From Linyphia triangularis (lineage: Eukaryota; Arthropoda; Arachnida; Araneae; Linyphiidae), in contig OZ021731.1 of NCBI GenBank assembly GCA_963978545.1, forward strand, positions 58,267,242-58,331,241: a stretch of DNA of 64,000 bases, in the 5' to 3' direction. Shown piece after piece: positions 45,146-57,119 of the stretch (the first letter of the stretch is position 1; the number at the start of each line of letters is the position of its first letter). Both the position numbers and the translations under genes were made by a program. The notes beneath the pieces were generated by a model. That model searched no databases, was not told where the DNA came from, and worked only from the letters and a program-made list of their open reading frames with translations.

Positions 45146-45665
45146 GAATAATATCACCACCTTCTCTGGGTTTTTTCTTAGTCCACGTAAAAATTATTGG
45201 CGAAAATGCCGCTAAGTAGCCATTTTTACCTAAATGAGTGAAATACACAATATATTTTAATGCAAAGACGGTTCATCAACGCCCATTTCCCCCTCTCCTC
45301 TGTTTAACTTGCAAGAAAGAATAATGTAAAAATTATCGAAAAGAATATCGCTAAAATCGCCTTTTTTTTTTTTTTAAATGAATGATGAAAATATAAAAAC
45401 GGTAAATAGCACCAATCCACGTCATTATAATACTGTAATTCGAAACTGGTGCGATTTTCTACACTCCTAGTTTTGTTATTCGAAATCGCTTAATATTATT
45501 GGTGTATTTGTGGGACGCGGAGTTACAAAATTTTATCACTTTTATACATGCGGTTTCTTGCTAGTTACTGAGCCAGTATAGTATCTCATTGTATCTCTAT
45601 TTTAATTCTTTAAAAAATAACATCGGATGGTATACCAAAACAATATTCAATACATTTCTTTTCAG
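45146..45665. other. spacer before the gene E exon
   Basis: AT-rich, ends in the acceptor ttcttttcag. Confidence 0.4.
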
Positions 45666-45790
45666 GAATGTCGACTAAATGCAAAATGACTGCTGCCGCT
45701 ACATCACATGAAGGGGAACGCCACGTGGACTTAGTAGCTTTTTTTTTTCTTTTTGCCATTCTTTTTATTTGCCTCTTGGGATGTGTAGAT
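45666..45790 (+). CDS. gene E membrane exon
   Basis: Acceptor ttcttttcag, ATG at 45668, then 41 codons to the consensus donor gtaagt at 45791 (phase 0). It encodes MSTKCKMTAAATSHEGERH and a single hydrophobic segment (LVAFFFLFAILFICLLGCV), so one membrane pass with a short N-terminus. The upstream acceptor implies a 5' exon, perhaps untranslated. In genes B and C the corresponding exon has two passes. Confidence 0.52.
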
Positions 45791-48075
45791 GTAAGTAAAC
45801 ATTCAATATCCTATTTGTATCCCATCCTACTTTTGAGATTGGTATTTGTCGCACGCTAGAATTTCTGTATACTCATCCTGTAATTTGAAGATAAGAAAAA
45901 ATAAATCGCCTAAAATGCTAGGACTCTGGAACGTTGCCTCCCTCGTTAGCTGACTGCTGATTATAAATATTAAAAACACGTCGGTTATTCTAACTTTTTT
46001 GCATATTAACTATCAAAGAAATGTTTTCTCTCGAAATTTGGACGGCTCTATGTCGATCACCAAAAATCAACTTTTCTACGGATTTTTCGTAGTTTTCAGA
46101 TTTCTACGGATGTTCTTTGAAAGCTACAGAAAAGACCTACACAAAACATTTATTCTCAATCTTACAAAATTTCTCTTTGAATTCACCAATACTTTCACTA
46201 TGGACGAGATTTACATTTTGTTTTGTTTGTGTTACGTTAATGTAGTTGTTGCTATTGTATTTCGTATTCTTTCCCCATAATGTAAGAGTTGGGTAAGTCA
46301 TAAAATTATGAAAAATTCGTAAAAAAAGAAAGTTGGCATCTCTGACTTATCTCTTGACTCGAGGGCTCCATCGGTAAAGTGTTGCCCTGGTGCAGCTCTT
46401 GAGTAATTAAATATTCAACCAATGATTTCTCTAACCTGGTCAAAGTTATGGAGAAGTCCTAGTAAGGATCAATCCCTATGGCACAATCTTGTAGCCCAAT
46501 GCACTTAGAAACTACTTTCGTATAAAAACTTGAAATTTGGCGAGTAGGTACAAAAATGATCACTTCATGATATGATATAAATTAAATACTCGAAAATAGT
46601 ATCTAATATACTTTATTTTATATTTGAAATCCTTTCGTCAATGCAATTGCAGTGACTCCACTTGGTTTTCTCTTTTATTTTAATTTTCATTTGCAATAGA
46701 TACACATTAAATGAAAACAATTTATCATTTCATTAAGTGATTATTTTCGTACCTACTCGCCAAATTTCAAGGTTTTATGGAAAGTAGTTTCTAAATGCAC
46801 TAGGCTAGAAGATGTAACATAGCGAGAATAGGGAATAATCCTTACTAGGACATCCTATGAAACATTGAACTAAAAGTAGGTTCTATAACTGTCCAATTGT
46901 GAATCTATTTGGTCATAAGAAGGTTTTTAAATTATAATCAAATATGTATGGTAGTTGATGTATTTTTTACAATGTTTTTTAATGAGCTATTTAACATATT
47001 ATACAATATGCATACCATAAAGTGTAAAGTAGAAAAAAATAATTTAATATGGTGTGATTTATCAGATGATTAAGTATTTAAAACTTACAAAATATCTCCT
47101 GGATGTTTTTCGCGTTATTTTTTCATAAGTTTAAATAAATTGTTAATGATCATAATACAAGCTAAAGTTTAATTTAAAATAAATAAAAAAAGTTGGGTTA
47201 TCTAATATTAGATGTAACGTCTGTACTTGTAATAATTAGGCCTTACCTATGAATAAGCTTTTCAATATGCATATTATATCATTGGCAGGTTTATTTAACC
47301 AATACAACTTCAAGGGTCCCTAAAAAAGCTTTGTATATAAAAATTATGGTTTTATTGTCAAGTAGAAACTGAACTGACCTAACAAGTTTCGAATGTATTT
47401 AAAGAATAGCCAAAATCTGTAAATTCCAATCAGTAATTCATTATTTTCCTTTATTTTTAAAAACTAATGTTAGTTTCAATTTTTAACCGGATTTTTTTTC
47501 CAGGAATTAAACAGAATATAATTTAAAAACATCCAAAACTATATTCTAATGAATTCTAGACTAAACGGTAATTATTGAAATTTAGAAAACGATTTATATT
47601 TACTATTAAAAAAAAGATATGGTATCAAATTCGAATAGCATGTTCAAAGATGGGTGATTATGTTTTGACCTTTATGACAGTTTCTTGCAATCGTAAAAAT
47701 GTTTTCCTTACAGATGCGTAATGACACTGTCTTAATGATTATTTTTAATTGAAGTGAGGAAAAGTCTTTTGACATGTATGGTCTTGATTTTTAATATGGT
47801 AGCATAGTAAAACGCTAAAGTTAACAGAAGAAACTGAAAGTATATTAGAGACTAAATCACTATTGGTGGATTAAAATGTCGTACACTCTCATTGCAATAC
47901 AGGCATGACTGATTCCTTCTTTCATTTTCTTAAAGGTAGGTAAAATACAGATAAGACAAATTTGATAGCACTCCGCCAATGATAACAATAAAACCATGCG
48001 AGTTTCGAATTTTTAAGGAAAATTCGAAAGTTATCCTTGTAGCACATTGTTTAATAGTCTTTCGATTACTTTCAG
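45791..48075. other. gene E intron
   Basis: 2285 bp, gtaagt to actttcag. It holds the foldback element and the left breakpoint of the 9-kb duplication. Confidence 0.5.
46456..46851. mobile_element. foldback element with about 125-bp inverted arms
   Basis: Arms 46456-46577 and 46722-46851 are inverted copies (GTCCTAGTAAGG ... CCTTACTAGGAC; CGAGTAGGTAC ... GTACCTACTCG; AGAAACTACTTTCG). The loop is about 145 bp. Unit 2 of the tandem duplication contains only the right arm because the breakpoint is in the loop. Confidence 0.85.
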
Positions 48076-48486
48076 TGCTTCAGGAATATTCTGGCATCAT
48101 TCAACAGAAGAGACGAAGATAACCTTGACGTAGAAAACGTAGCAGAGCCAGACGTTGTAGACAACGATAATTTTGTTCTTGTTCACGGAGACGATTCCGC
48201 AGAATCCTCTTCTGATTCGCTTTTTGATGGCTCCTGGATCGTCAAGACTGGTCGTCCTCCCAGAAGAAGCGAACCCATACCCATTCCCCAAAGACGTCAA
48301 GATGATACGATTGATGGTGGTTGGAAAGTCGATGAGCAACCCGTACCCATTCCACCAAGACGTCGAGAATTGTTTTATGGTCGTAGGATAGTCCATGGAA
48401 AACCCAAACCCATTTCCCCGAGACCTCAAGATGATACGGCTGATGATCGTTGGATAGTCGATGGACACTCGATGGAAAAAGGTTAG
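48076..48486 (+). CDS. gene E tail exon with Trp/Pro repeats
   Basis: 136 codons plus TAG after acceptor actttcag, phase 0, so the frame joins the membrane exon without a break (product about 177 residues). It opens CFRNILASFNRRDED and an acidic stretch (EPDVVDNDNF). Four imperfect units of about 25 residues follow, on the pattern W-I/K-V-x-x-x-x-P-x-P-I-P-x-R-R-Q-D-D-T (SEPIPIPQRRQDD; QPVPIPPRRRE; KPKPISPRPQDD). The PIPxRR stretches could bind SH3 or similar proline-binding domains. It lacks a start codon of its own, which is why it is easily overlooked. AATAAA at 48861-48866. Confidence 0.62.
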   Translation, partial: CFRNILASFNRRDEDNLDVENVAEPDVVDNDNFVLVHGDDSAESSSDSLFDGSWIVKTGRPPRRSEPIPIPQRRQDDTIDGGWKVDEQPVPIPPRRRELFYGRRIVHGKPKPISPRPQDDTADDRWIVDGHSMEKG

Positions 48487-49053
48487 GACAAAATGGCAGA
48501 TGATTAAGCCAAATCAGATCATGTTTTTATCATAACAAATTCTAAATAATCTACCAAATAGGTGTACTACATATAGTCAATCGGCCTTTAACCCGGTATG
48601 TGTGACCATCGTCTACCATCGTATATTAATGGGAGAATCCGTGTCTAAACCTTTGGGGAAAGATTGTTCAGTGCACGGAACTTCATATCTCTCAACCTGA
48701 ATCAAAGACGAAGATGGCCATTGATTATTAAAATTTTAAAGTTTTTATGACTCAAGATTTTACTTGCGATTTAACTGTTTGTTAGTAATTTTTTTTAATT
48801 TTTTTGACTTTGAACATGATGAATGATATAGGACCAGAGCTATTATGTATACATGTTTTCAATAAATGGTAATGGATTTTTAATGTGTTATTATTTAAGT
48901 GTTGAAATGTGTAGTACATTGGACATCTTCGATAGTTCCTCGGGTACAAGCTAGAATTCAATAAAGTACCTACATCTTCAGAATCAAATACGAATATGAT
49001 AAACCCTTTATTTTCTGATGCGACTTGAAGACGGGCTAGTTTTTTCATGGTAC

Positions 49054-49291
49054 TGTATTAATTTAAACGATTTGAGATGCATTGGGACTTTGAAATCCAC
49101 TTCAAAGAAGTTCGGCTAGAGACAAGTCTATGAGACGATGAAAAGTTGACATGGAAAATTGAAAATCGTCCATGAGTTTGCATAAAGAGAGGAATAAGTT
49201 TGTGTTGCTACTCAACAATTGAAGAATGAACTTCATAGAAGTGGATTTCAGAGTCCAAATGGATCCCAAATTATTTAAATTAAGACTACAG
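49054..49291. mobile_element. MITE-B, copy 2
   Basis: Inverted ends of about 50 bp: TTTGAGATGCATTGGGAC, TTTGAAATCCACTTC, AAGAAGTTC, mirrored by GAACTTC, GAAGTGGATTTCAGAGTCC, AAATGGATCCCAAA. Transposon class unknown. Confidence 0.75.
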
Positions 49292-49903
49292 TTTTCTCAT
49301 GGTATTTTATGTCACATCAGTAAATAATGGGTTTAAGTTGACAGCAGCCAATCAAATTTGAAAGAAAGGATAATTTCCTTGTATGAAGTTGTAGGAGATG
49401 TATTAAAATTTCTATTTATACGATATATTACCAGTGTACTTTGTTTATTTGATCAAAACATTTTTCAATCAATATATCGAATTATGTGACGGTGAACAGG
49501 GGCAAGCTTGTTATGTTTTGAGGTAATTTTATTAATCTTGCACAGTTACTCTACACCTACACGTTTCGATTTAGACTAACTCCGCGACGTCTTAGTATTG
49601 TTCCACATTGGAAATAACTTTTGCTATTGTATCTGAATAAGTGTTTCTTTGCAAGTCAAGTCGGTCACTAAGTGTCGCTGGTTGGCGCTCGCGTCCTTTC
49701 AGTGGTTATGAGTTTCATGAATTAAATCCCACATTGGTCATATTTTACGCTTTTAAAATACGAGCAAAGAGGAAAAGTTGTAATATGACTAACTGCAGCC
49801 CACTATATTCCAATTGAGACTTCTTTCTGCTTTACTAACAGATGCTGGCAAACCAAAAATTGCCATATTATAATGCTGCAAAAATTTATTTAAAATTTAA
49901 AAG

Positions 49904-50119
49904 ATGGGTAATAACATTGCTGAAACGAATGAAATGGGAAAATTCGACACAACAGTAAAAAAGACCCCCCCCCCCCCTGTCCCTGAAAAAGAATTGTTGT
50001 CTAATAGAAAGCTCAAATCTAATACTAAGAAGTTCGTTCTAGTAAATCCTCCCGCAAAACCTTCTTGCTCTGCTGCAAATGAATTTTACCTCGCTAGTTG
50101 TATACCTATGAAAAACTAA
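49904..50119 (+). CDS. small ORF, MGNN start and polyproline
   Basis: 71 codons from ATG to TAA: MGNNIAETNEMGKF, KKTPPPPVPEKE, then Lys-rich and NPPAKPS. A weak acceptor-like ag precedes the ATG, and a better one lies at 49840-49841 but gives stops before it. The Gly at position 2 is compatible with myristoylation but position 6 is Ala, not the usual Ser/Thr. The unit-2 copy is frameshifted in the C-run. Could be a real small protein or exon, or chance. Confidence 0.3.
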   Translation: MGNNIAETNEMGKFDTTVKKTPPPPVPEKELLSNRKLKSNTKKFVLVNPPAKPSCSAANEFYLASCIPMKN

Positions 50120-50385
50120 AATTATTTTTAAATGTGCAATTATTTTAAACATTGAAAAAGTGTTAAATCTATGCCACGTAATAGGTTCCCATAATTACAA
50201 ATACGTTCAAATTTGCTTGGGGGGGATTTGCTATTATAGATCTCCATGGTGATTGTTAAGCCTCTTTCAGTCTCAATTCCATAACTGATCATGCACTATC
50301 CAGAAGATGCAGTAAGACATCAGTGCCCAGCTTTAAACAGCCTATCCAGAAGTTATCTATATTAATGGCAGAAACGGCTTATGAT

Positions 50386-50968
50386 CATTGATATAGATAT
50401 AAAATTACTGGATAGACTGCTTAACCACTGATCTAACTCTATAACTTCTGGATAGCTTATAAACGGTTTCTGCTCTTCAAGCAGAAGAATCCAATTGAAT
50501 ACTTTAACCATAATGCTATGAAATAGGTTAACATGGTTACATACACATTGTAACTAATCTCCAGGTTAGTAAGAGTTACAGATCACTTTGAGGGTTATTA
50601 AGCCTTCTTCGACTTCAAGTCAATAACCAAGAATGCACTATCCAGAAGTTGCAGTTAGAGATCGGTGTGCTTAACGCTGGGAAAATGAAGACGTTGCCAG
50701 ATGCCGTTGGGTGGACAAAAAATACTGATTGCCGAGGATTGAAAATAAAATCTAGGGTTTTACACTGCAGAACTGTCAATAGAAGATCTTAATTAGTAAT
50801 AATGTGCAAAAAAATGTCTATTGTACCAATTTTCAAGCTTTCTTGCATTTCCACCCAACTATAGAAAGTAACTATGATTGTATAATCGTCCACCCATCAA
50901 CTACCGGCGCGTTTTTCTCCTTGCATTAACATCGAAGCAGTCTATCTAGTTGTTTCTCTATATCGATG
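50386..50968. mobile_element. MITE-A, copy 2
   Basis: Ends CATTGATATAGATA...GGATAGACTGCT and AGCAGTCTATC...CTATATCGATG. The flanks cttatgat (50378-50385) and cttatgca (50969-50976) are a decayed 8-bp target duplication. The interior is longer than in the copy at 7497. Confidence 0.75.
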
Positions 50969-50984
50969 CTTATGCAAAGAACGT

Positions 50985-52262
50985 ATAACTATAAGAAGGC
51001 AAGCTTCGCCGATACGCAAGTGGTGCCATCTCGCGGATTTCCCAAGTTGAGAGCACAAAACTTTCGCCAAATAGCTCCGATATCCAGACAGGCGCAGAGC
51101 TTAATTCTTACCTTGGCGATCATGCTTTTTAAACAAACAAATAAGAACATCAGATTTATTTTGTCGAATTCGTGGGAAATTTAAATAGTAGATTAAAATG
51201 GAGGATTCTAGTTTGCAGAGTAACATATTATTCGCTTTTGTTTGCTTATTGTTCGTTTTTGTTCACAATAAATTGAGTTAATATTCTGAATATTATAAAA
51301 TTTTCGTTAGAGAATTTAACAGAAGGAAATTTTTTGCAGTGTAATAAAACTTGATGGTTTGTATTCTTAATCGTTTGTTTTTATTTTTTCGTGTCATTCC
51401 GCAAGCTAGTTTTTATATTAAATATAGTTGTGGTTTTTTTCATGAACTTTTTTTTTTTTTACTATGACATCTCTTGAAAAAATGTTTATCTCTTGTTAGT
51501 TGTATAAATGCATTAAATTATGTGTTAATTATGATATTTTGAAATTTGACGCCAATCTCAATTACCATTGCTGTTTTTTATTTGATGAATTAATAAAGCA
51601 AAATGATTATTGTCAACTGTTAGTAAATTCTTCTAAGCTAGTACATGCTAAATGATATTGGTTTTTGTAGTTGCAAGTCCTTTTTAAATTGCACTCAATA
51701 ACTAGATATTTTTTAGTTTCCTAATGTACTGCTTCGAAGAATGCATGGAAACTTTATCGAAAGCATTTTCTTCTCGAATGTGTTTCAATAATTTTGTAAA
51801 TAGTAATTTTGTTAATTCTTGATGTTCATATTTATTACGAAAACTTACTAAAAGTTCACCAATATTGGAATATGCTGTAAGAAACCCAAATCTAATATTA
51901 GGATTCGTATTTCATTACAGGATGGAACTTTTGCTATAGTGGTTCAATATAATATTAATAGTGTTTAAAAAAGTATTGAATTATTTTGGTTAAAAAAATA
52001 AATTAACATAAATTTGGTTGGGTGTGTAAATTTTTAAAGTGAAAGTTTAACGAGCTAAGCAGATTTGTTCTTTTTTTTTTGGATAAAAGATTTCTAGGAA
52101 ACCATAAACTTTAATCACCAAGTGAAATAAAAAAGAGCGATAAGCTTGCCAATGTAGAAACCGTGCAATGACGTCATGTGCTCTTAACTATTTTACATTA
52201 GCTCTATGGAAGCTTGCCATCTTTAACCCGAAGGGTTATCATAATACCTTTGGCTTATGAGT
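50985..52262 (+). repeat. repeat R2 in unit 1
   Basis: Third-party copy of the sequence that occurs inverted at 36530-37812. A 72-codon frame (50966-51184) spans the MITE-A edge and is not called as a gene. Confidence 0.75.
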
Positions 52263-52535
52263 TATCCAAAAATTACAGTTAGAGATCAGTTCAGTAGGTA
52301 AATAGGCTAACAAAATAAATTCAATGCTTGAAACTGTAAAATATTGTTTGAGAGGTGCTTTTTCAGTTTTTGATCTTACCAAGTGACTTAATCAAAAAAG
52401 CGTATTTGTCAAAGTTGAGCATTAAATTAGCAGAAAAATGCAGCCGAAAGCTAATTCGAAATAGATTATAGCCGAGACACCAATATTGTTGTTTTCTGAT
52501 AGTTCAAGATTGGTAACGGAGAGAGGGGTCTGACT

Positions 52536-52559
52536 ATGTCTGGCTCAATGAATCTACAG
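52536..52559 (+). CDS. possible short start exon (MSGSMNLQ)
   Basis: Eight codons from ATG to CAG followed by gttagt, phase 0, resembling the start exons of B and C in size and phase. Conserved in unit 2. No membrane exon was found between it and 54981, so support is thin. Confidence 0.2.
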
Positions 52560-53285
52560 GTTAGTATGAGCTAATGCAATGTCGGTATTGATTTGTATGT
52601 ATGTAGTTAGAAAATAAATTGAATAAGAGGTCTATAGTTTTTAAGTAATTATTAGAATTTAGATCGGTATTGCAATATTAGTATTTTTTAAATTCGAGAA
52701 TGATTTTGCAGTCAAAATGACGATTTTTTAAGTCCAGATAAATTTTTTGGAAACTGTTGCTTGTAAATGTTTAGACTAAGGAAGTTTAAAATTTTATATC
52801 TCATATCACTTATACTTAGGACATAGAATAAAGTAATCTATTTTATTTATTGCTAAATCTAGATCATTATTGTGCGTTTGTTACGCTTGGCATTGAAGAT
52901 TTGTTATGCATAGCTACCTATTGATGGGTTCGTATTTCCGGTAGATTTGATCGCATATATGATTTTTTTTTATCGGTTAGCGTTCCCAAAATGGTCACTG
53001 GATTACTAACAAGCCCCACTTAAATAATGTTTTTACTTTCATTGAGCATTTTGATGGATTTTTAAGAAGAAAACAAAAAAAGGCTCAATAGGGTGCACCA
53101 TAAATAATAGTATAAAAGAAGCATTAGAAACGGAGTGACTAGATAAATCTTGAAAAACTGCTTATTAGCAATAATTACTACATCGAGGAAAACAATTTTA
53201 ATAAAACTAAATTCCAAAAACGGCAAACAACTTAAAAACATAATTTGTTGTACACTGATATGATGTTGATCTTCATCCACTTTAG

Positions 53286-53466
53286 CCGACCAAACGATAT
53301 ATTGGTTAGTGTGCTAGCTTCTAGACCACGAGGTTGCGTGTTCGAGTCTCATATTAGGCATGGGTGTTTGTAAATGTATGTTGGTTTGTCTAATGACGAA
53401 TGTTTCGGCGCATTATAGCCCTTGTGTTGATGACGGTGCCAGATAATCTGAAAACAACCAACCTTC
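53286..53466 (+). mobile_element. SINE-1, older copy in unit 1
   Basis: Head and body diverged (GGTTGCGTGTTCGAGTCTC). Target duplication cttcatccacttta / cttcatttacttta. The unit-2 copy is at 62351-62531. Confidence 0.9.
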
Positions 53467-53474
53467 ATTTACTT

Positions 53475-53695
53475 TAGACCTTATACTCTATGTAGCAGTT
53501 TTCCACTATCTTTTCCATACTCTACATAGTGTCCATAGTGCAGAGTGTCTGCATAGTAACGTGTCTACTATATTGTATAAAGTGTCCCATAATCTCTACA
53601 TAGTATAGTAAATCTGACCACCTCTGTCCACTATTTTTATATACTATAGCAAATGTGGCCACATGTGTCCACTATAGTAAAATGAATTCCAACTG
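53475..53695. repeat. degenerate CTACATAGTGTCC / CACTATAGTA minisatellite
   Basis: Irregular repeats of ACTATA/TATAGT and TGTCC motifs over about 220 bp, partly palindromic. Present again in unit 2. Confidence 0.6.
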
Positions 53696-54980
53696 TTGTG
53701 GGACGAGTGACTTTTAAACATAGAACCCCTGTAATTAAAAATTTTACGCTTGGTCATCTGTAAGTGAGATTAATCTGGTTTAATTCCCAGTATCTTCTTA
53801 ACCCTAAAAATTGCTTTCGGAAACAAGCAGACTCGACGATGATTGTGGAAGACTGTCGTGTTTCGATTAGTAGGTTAGCTCAGGGAAAAAATTTATATTT
53901 TTATACATTTGCAGTTATATTATTTATGATATATTTCACCTAAAATTAATCCCGAAATCTCTATCTGAGTATTTGGCAACTCTGAAGTTTAGGTGCTGAA
54001 TTGTGGTTGCTGAGGAGAAGGCCCTTGATGAAAAAAAAGATATGGGGATAAATTTAAAGTATTTCACGTTCTCTCAAATTTAGTATATAATTATTTAAAT
54101 ACCAAATGAATATCAAGTAGACCTTACTGATGGGTAGTGGTTATTCAAGAGGGTTGCAATGCAAACCACTAGCCAAATCTTCCTTAATTTCTCGTTATGA
54201 AAAGTAGGTCGTCAAGTTAAGTTTCAGATACAATGCTAACGAACCAATTTAGTAGGATTACACGTTGTTGGGTACTCAAATTGATGACGCACTTGCTCAG
54301 ATACTTACTCCCACATGATTTACTCCATGGCGATAGGATGAACTATTTTTCATTTTAACATGATTACTTTGTCGATGTAACTTATCAGGAGGGTTAAAGT
54401 ATTTCCTGTTTCTTGTGAATCATATAGAATTTTGGAACCTGTCCACCTAAAAAACATCTACCTATCAGCCTGGCCTTCAATTTATGATTTAGTTAAGATG
54501 AGTAGTACTGTTTATCACAGGAATAGCTCCTGACACTTTGTCTAACGTTGTTGCTGTGGAAACATGAATAACTCCATTTTCCAAGGGGAATTTCAGGAGA
54601 AAACTACATTGATCATTATGTAAAAAATGTTACGCTAATCTCCTGTTTGCATTATTCTTAGTTAACGAGGCAACCATCACCATTCAGACTATCTGGCGAG
54701 AGGTATTTCTCCTGATACTGACAATATAACTAAATTTGAGATTGCCTCAAGTGCATATATACACAAAAATTATCATGGACTTCTGAAATTCATGTTTTCA
54801 TTATACCATATAGTTTCTAAAAGAGATCCCAGGTATTCCCATTGTGTTTGATGTTGCATAGTTACACAGTTGATTGATATGAGAAATAATAAGTTTGACT
54901 GAGTGGATGCTTTTGTAAAACCCTGTAAAACTTAAGAATGCTGCTTCAACAATATTACACAAAATATACTTTTATTTCAG
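53696..54980. other. spacer before the gene F exon
   Basis: No membrane exon or complete repeat recognised. Ends in acceptor tttatttcag. Confidence 0.45.
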
Positions 54981-55640
54981 ACAGGCACACGAGATAAAAC
55001 AATGAACCAAAACGTGGAAAAGACATCAGCCAAAGAAAGAAAAAAAATTGATTCTTTATTATCCGAAGACGCTTTGGTTTCACATGCTGCTCAGTCCCTA
55101 CCACCCTCAAACAGAGTTGTCCCAATGGATAAAGAGTCTTCTAGGAATGAAAAGAGTATTTTGCATGCTGCACAATCGTCACGGATGTCGGATGGTCATT
55201 GTGTGATAGAAACGGAAAAGACACAGAAGTTCTTAGACAATGATACCTTGCTCAATAAATGGAAGCGAAATGTGCCGGATAGCAAAACAGTCTTGAATGC
55301 TGGACATTCTTTAATGGGAAAAGTACGTGGAGTTGCATCGCTTGACTCGTTAAAGGTAAGTGGACGCGGAGTTGTCTTGCAAAATGCCTATTTGCGAAAG
55401 ACAAAAGGGCGTGACACTTGTCCGGATATTGAATTTCCCCCAGTCACAAAAGGAGAAGACTTCGTGTCACATGGTGCTGTGCCAAAGAAGCGCAATATTG
55501 TAGCACTGGATGGACAGTCTATGCATCTGGATAGATATTCTCCAATTGTAATGGAACACAGTGTAGGATGTATGTTGGCTTGTCAAATGACGAATGTTTC
55601 GGCGCATTATAGCCCTCGTGTTGCTGACGGCGCCAGATAA
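54981..55640 (+). CDS. gene F tail exon, ending in a SINE fragment
   Basis: 219 codons plus TAA after acceptor tttatttcag, phase 0 (TGTRDKTMNQNVEK; an ATG at 55002 lies 7 codons in). It has degenerate repeats built on V/I-L/S-H/N-A-A/G-Q/H-S (LVSHAAQS, ILHAAQSS, VLNAGHSL, FVSHGAV) spaced by Ser/Lys/Asp-rich stretches. There is no membrane segment. The last 23 codons and the stop (CMLACQMTNVSAHYS onward) are SINE-1 sequence, and the tandem-duplication junction follows 17 bp later. The exon therefore looks truncated by rearrangement; the unit-2 counterpart should begin about 47 bp beyond the window. Confidence 0.58.
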   Translation, partial: TGTRDKTMNQNVEKTSAKERKKIDSLLSEDALVSHAAQSLPPSNRVVPMDKESSRNEKSILHAAQSSRMSDGHCVIETEKTQKFLDNDTLLNKWKRNVPDSKTVLNAGHSLMGKVRGVASLDSLKVSGRGVVLQNAYLRKTKGRDTCPDIEFPPVTKGEDFVSHGAVPKKRNIVALDGQSMHLDRYSPIVMEHSVGCMLACQMTNVSAHYSPRVADGAR

Positions 55641-55652
55641 TTTGAAAACAAC
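55568..55652 (+). mobile_element. SINE-1 3' half at the duplication junction
   Basis: ATGTATGTTGGCTTGTC, body GTGTTGCTGACGGCGCC and AGATAATTTGAAAACAAC. The promoter half is missing. It supplies the gene F stop and ends at the junction. Confidence 0.9.
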
Positions 55653-56125
55653 TTGCACCAATGCAGTTGCAGTGACTCCACTTGGTTTTGTCTTTTATTA
55701 TTTTCATTTGTAATCGATACGCATTAAATGAAAACAACTTATCATTTCATTAGGTGATCTTTTTCGTACCTATTCGCTAAGTTTCAAGGTTTTATAGAAG
55801 GCAGTTTCTAAATGCACTGGGCTTCATAGCGAGGATAGGAAATAATAATTACTAGGACATCCTCTGAAACATTGATCCAAAAATAGGTTCTATAACTGGT
55901 CAATTGTGAATCTATTTGGTCATAAGAAAGTTTTTAAATTATAATCAAATATGTATGGTAGTAGACGTAAGGTTTTTTTTTACAATGTTTTTAATGCGCT
56001 ATTTAACGTATTATACAATATACATACCATAAAGTATGACATAGAATATTTTTTGTTAATATTGTGCAATTTCTCAGATGATTAAGTATTTAAAACTTTA
56101 AAAATATCTCCTGGATACTTTCGCG

Positions 56126-56162
<37 letters not shown>

Positions 56163-57119
56163 GTTTTAATAAATTGTTACTGATCATAACACAAGCTAAA
56201 ATTTAATTGAAAATAAAGAAAAAAAGTTGGGTTATCTGATATTAGATATCCCGTTTGTACTTGTAATAATTAGGCCTTACCTTATGAATATGCTTTTCAA
56301 TATGCATATTATATCATTGGCCAGTTTATTTGACCAATACAACTGAAAGGGTCACTAACAAAGCTTTGTATATAAAAATTATGGCTTTATTGTCAGGAAG
56401 AAACTGAACTGACGTAACAAGTTTCAAATGTATATAAAGAATAGCCAAAATCTATAAATTTCATTCACTAATTCATTATTTTCCTTTATTTTTAAAAACT
56501 AATGTTAGCTTCAATTTTTAACCATTTTCTTTTCTTCTTTTTTTCAAGGAATTAAGCAGAATATATTTTAAAAACACCGAAAACTATATTCTAATGAATA
56601 CTAGACTAAACGGTACTTATTGAAATTTAGAAAACGATTTATATTTACTAGTAAAAATGATATGGCATCGAATTCGAATAGCATGTTCAAAAATGGGTGA
56701 TTATGTTTTGATCTTTATGACAGTTTCTTGCAATCGTAAAAACATGTTCCTTACAGATGTGTAATGACACTGTCTTGATGATTATTTTTAATTGAAGTGA
56801 GGAAAAGTGTTTTTGACATCAATGGTCTTGATTTTTAATATGGTAGCATAGTAAAACGCTAAAGTTAACAGAAGAAACTGAAAGTATATTAGAGACTAAA
56901 TCACTATTGGTGGATTAAAATGTCGTACACTCTCATTGCAATACAGGCATGACTGATTCCTTCTTTCATTTTCTTAAAGGTAGGTAAAATATAGATAAGA
57001 CAAATTTGAGAGCACTCCGCCAATGATAACAATAAAACCATGCGAGTTTCGAATTTTCCTTCAAAATTCGAAAGTTATCCTTGTAGCATAGTTTTTAATA
57101 GTCTTTCGATTACTTTCAG

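Larger units (their letters stand above)
46639..55657. repeat. tandem duplication unit 1, about 9.02 kb
   Basis: The sequence from here to about 54934 recurs in order at 55659-64000, with offset rising from 9020 to 9066. Identity by eye is about 90% at the left, rising to about 99% from 50 kb rightward. Confidence 0.95.

Noticed and set aside
45999..46280. 93-codon hydrophobic frame after the gene E membrane exon
   Set aside because: Composition follows local T-richness, with no splice context joining it in frame to the exon at 45666.
48782..49048. Minus-strand open frame (MKKLARLQVASENKG...) present in both duplication units
   Set aside because: It lies in the 3' region of the E tail, and the copies differ mostly by replacements and length, as expected for non-coding DNA copied recently.
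50966..51184. 72-codon plus-strand frame repeated at 60029 and partly inverted near 37.7 kb
   Set aside because: It spans the edge of MITE-A and repeat R2 and is not open in the inverted copy, so it is repeat sequence.
53062..53280. 72-codon minus-strand frame identical in both units (also 62128-62346)
   Set aside because: Identity reflects the recent duplication. No start or splice context, and no motif beyond generic hydrophobicity.
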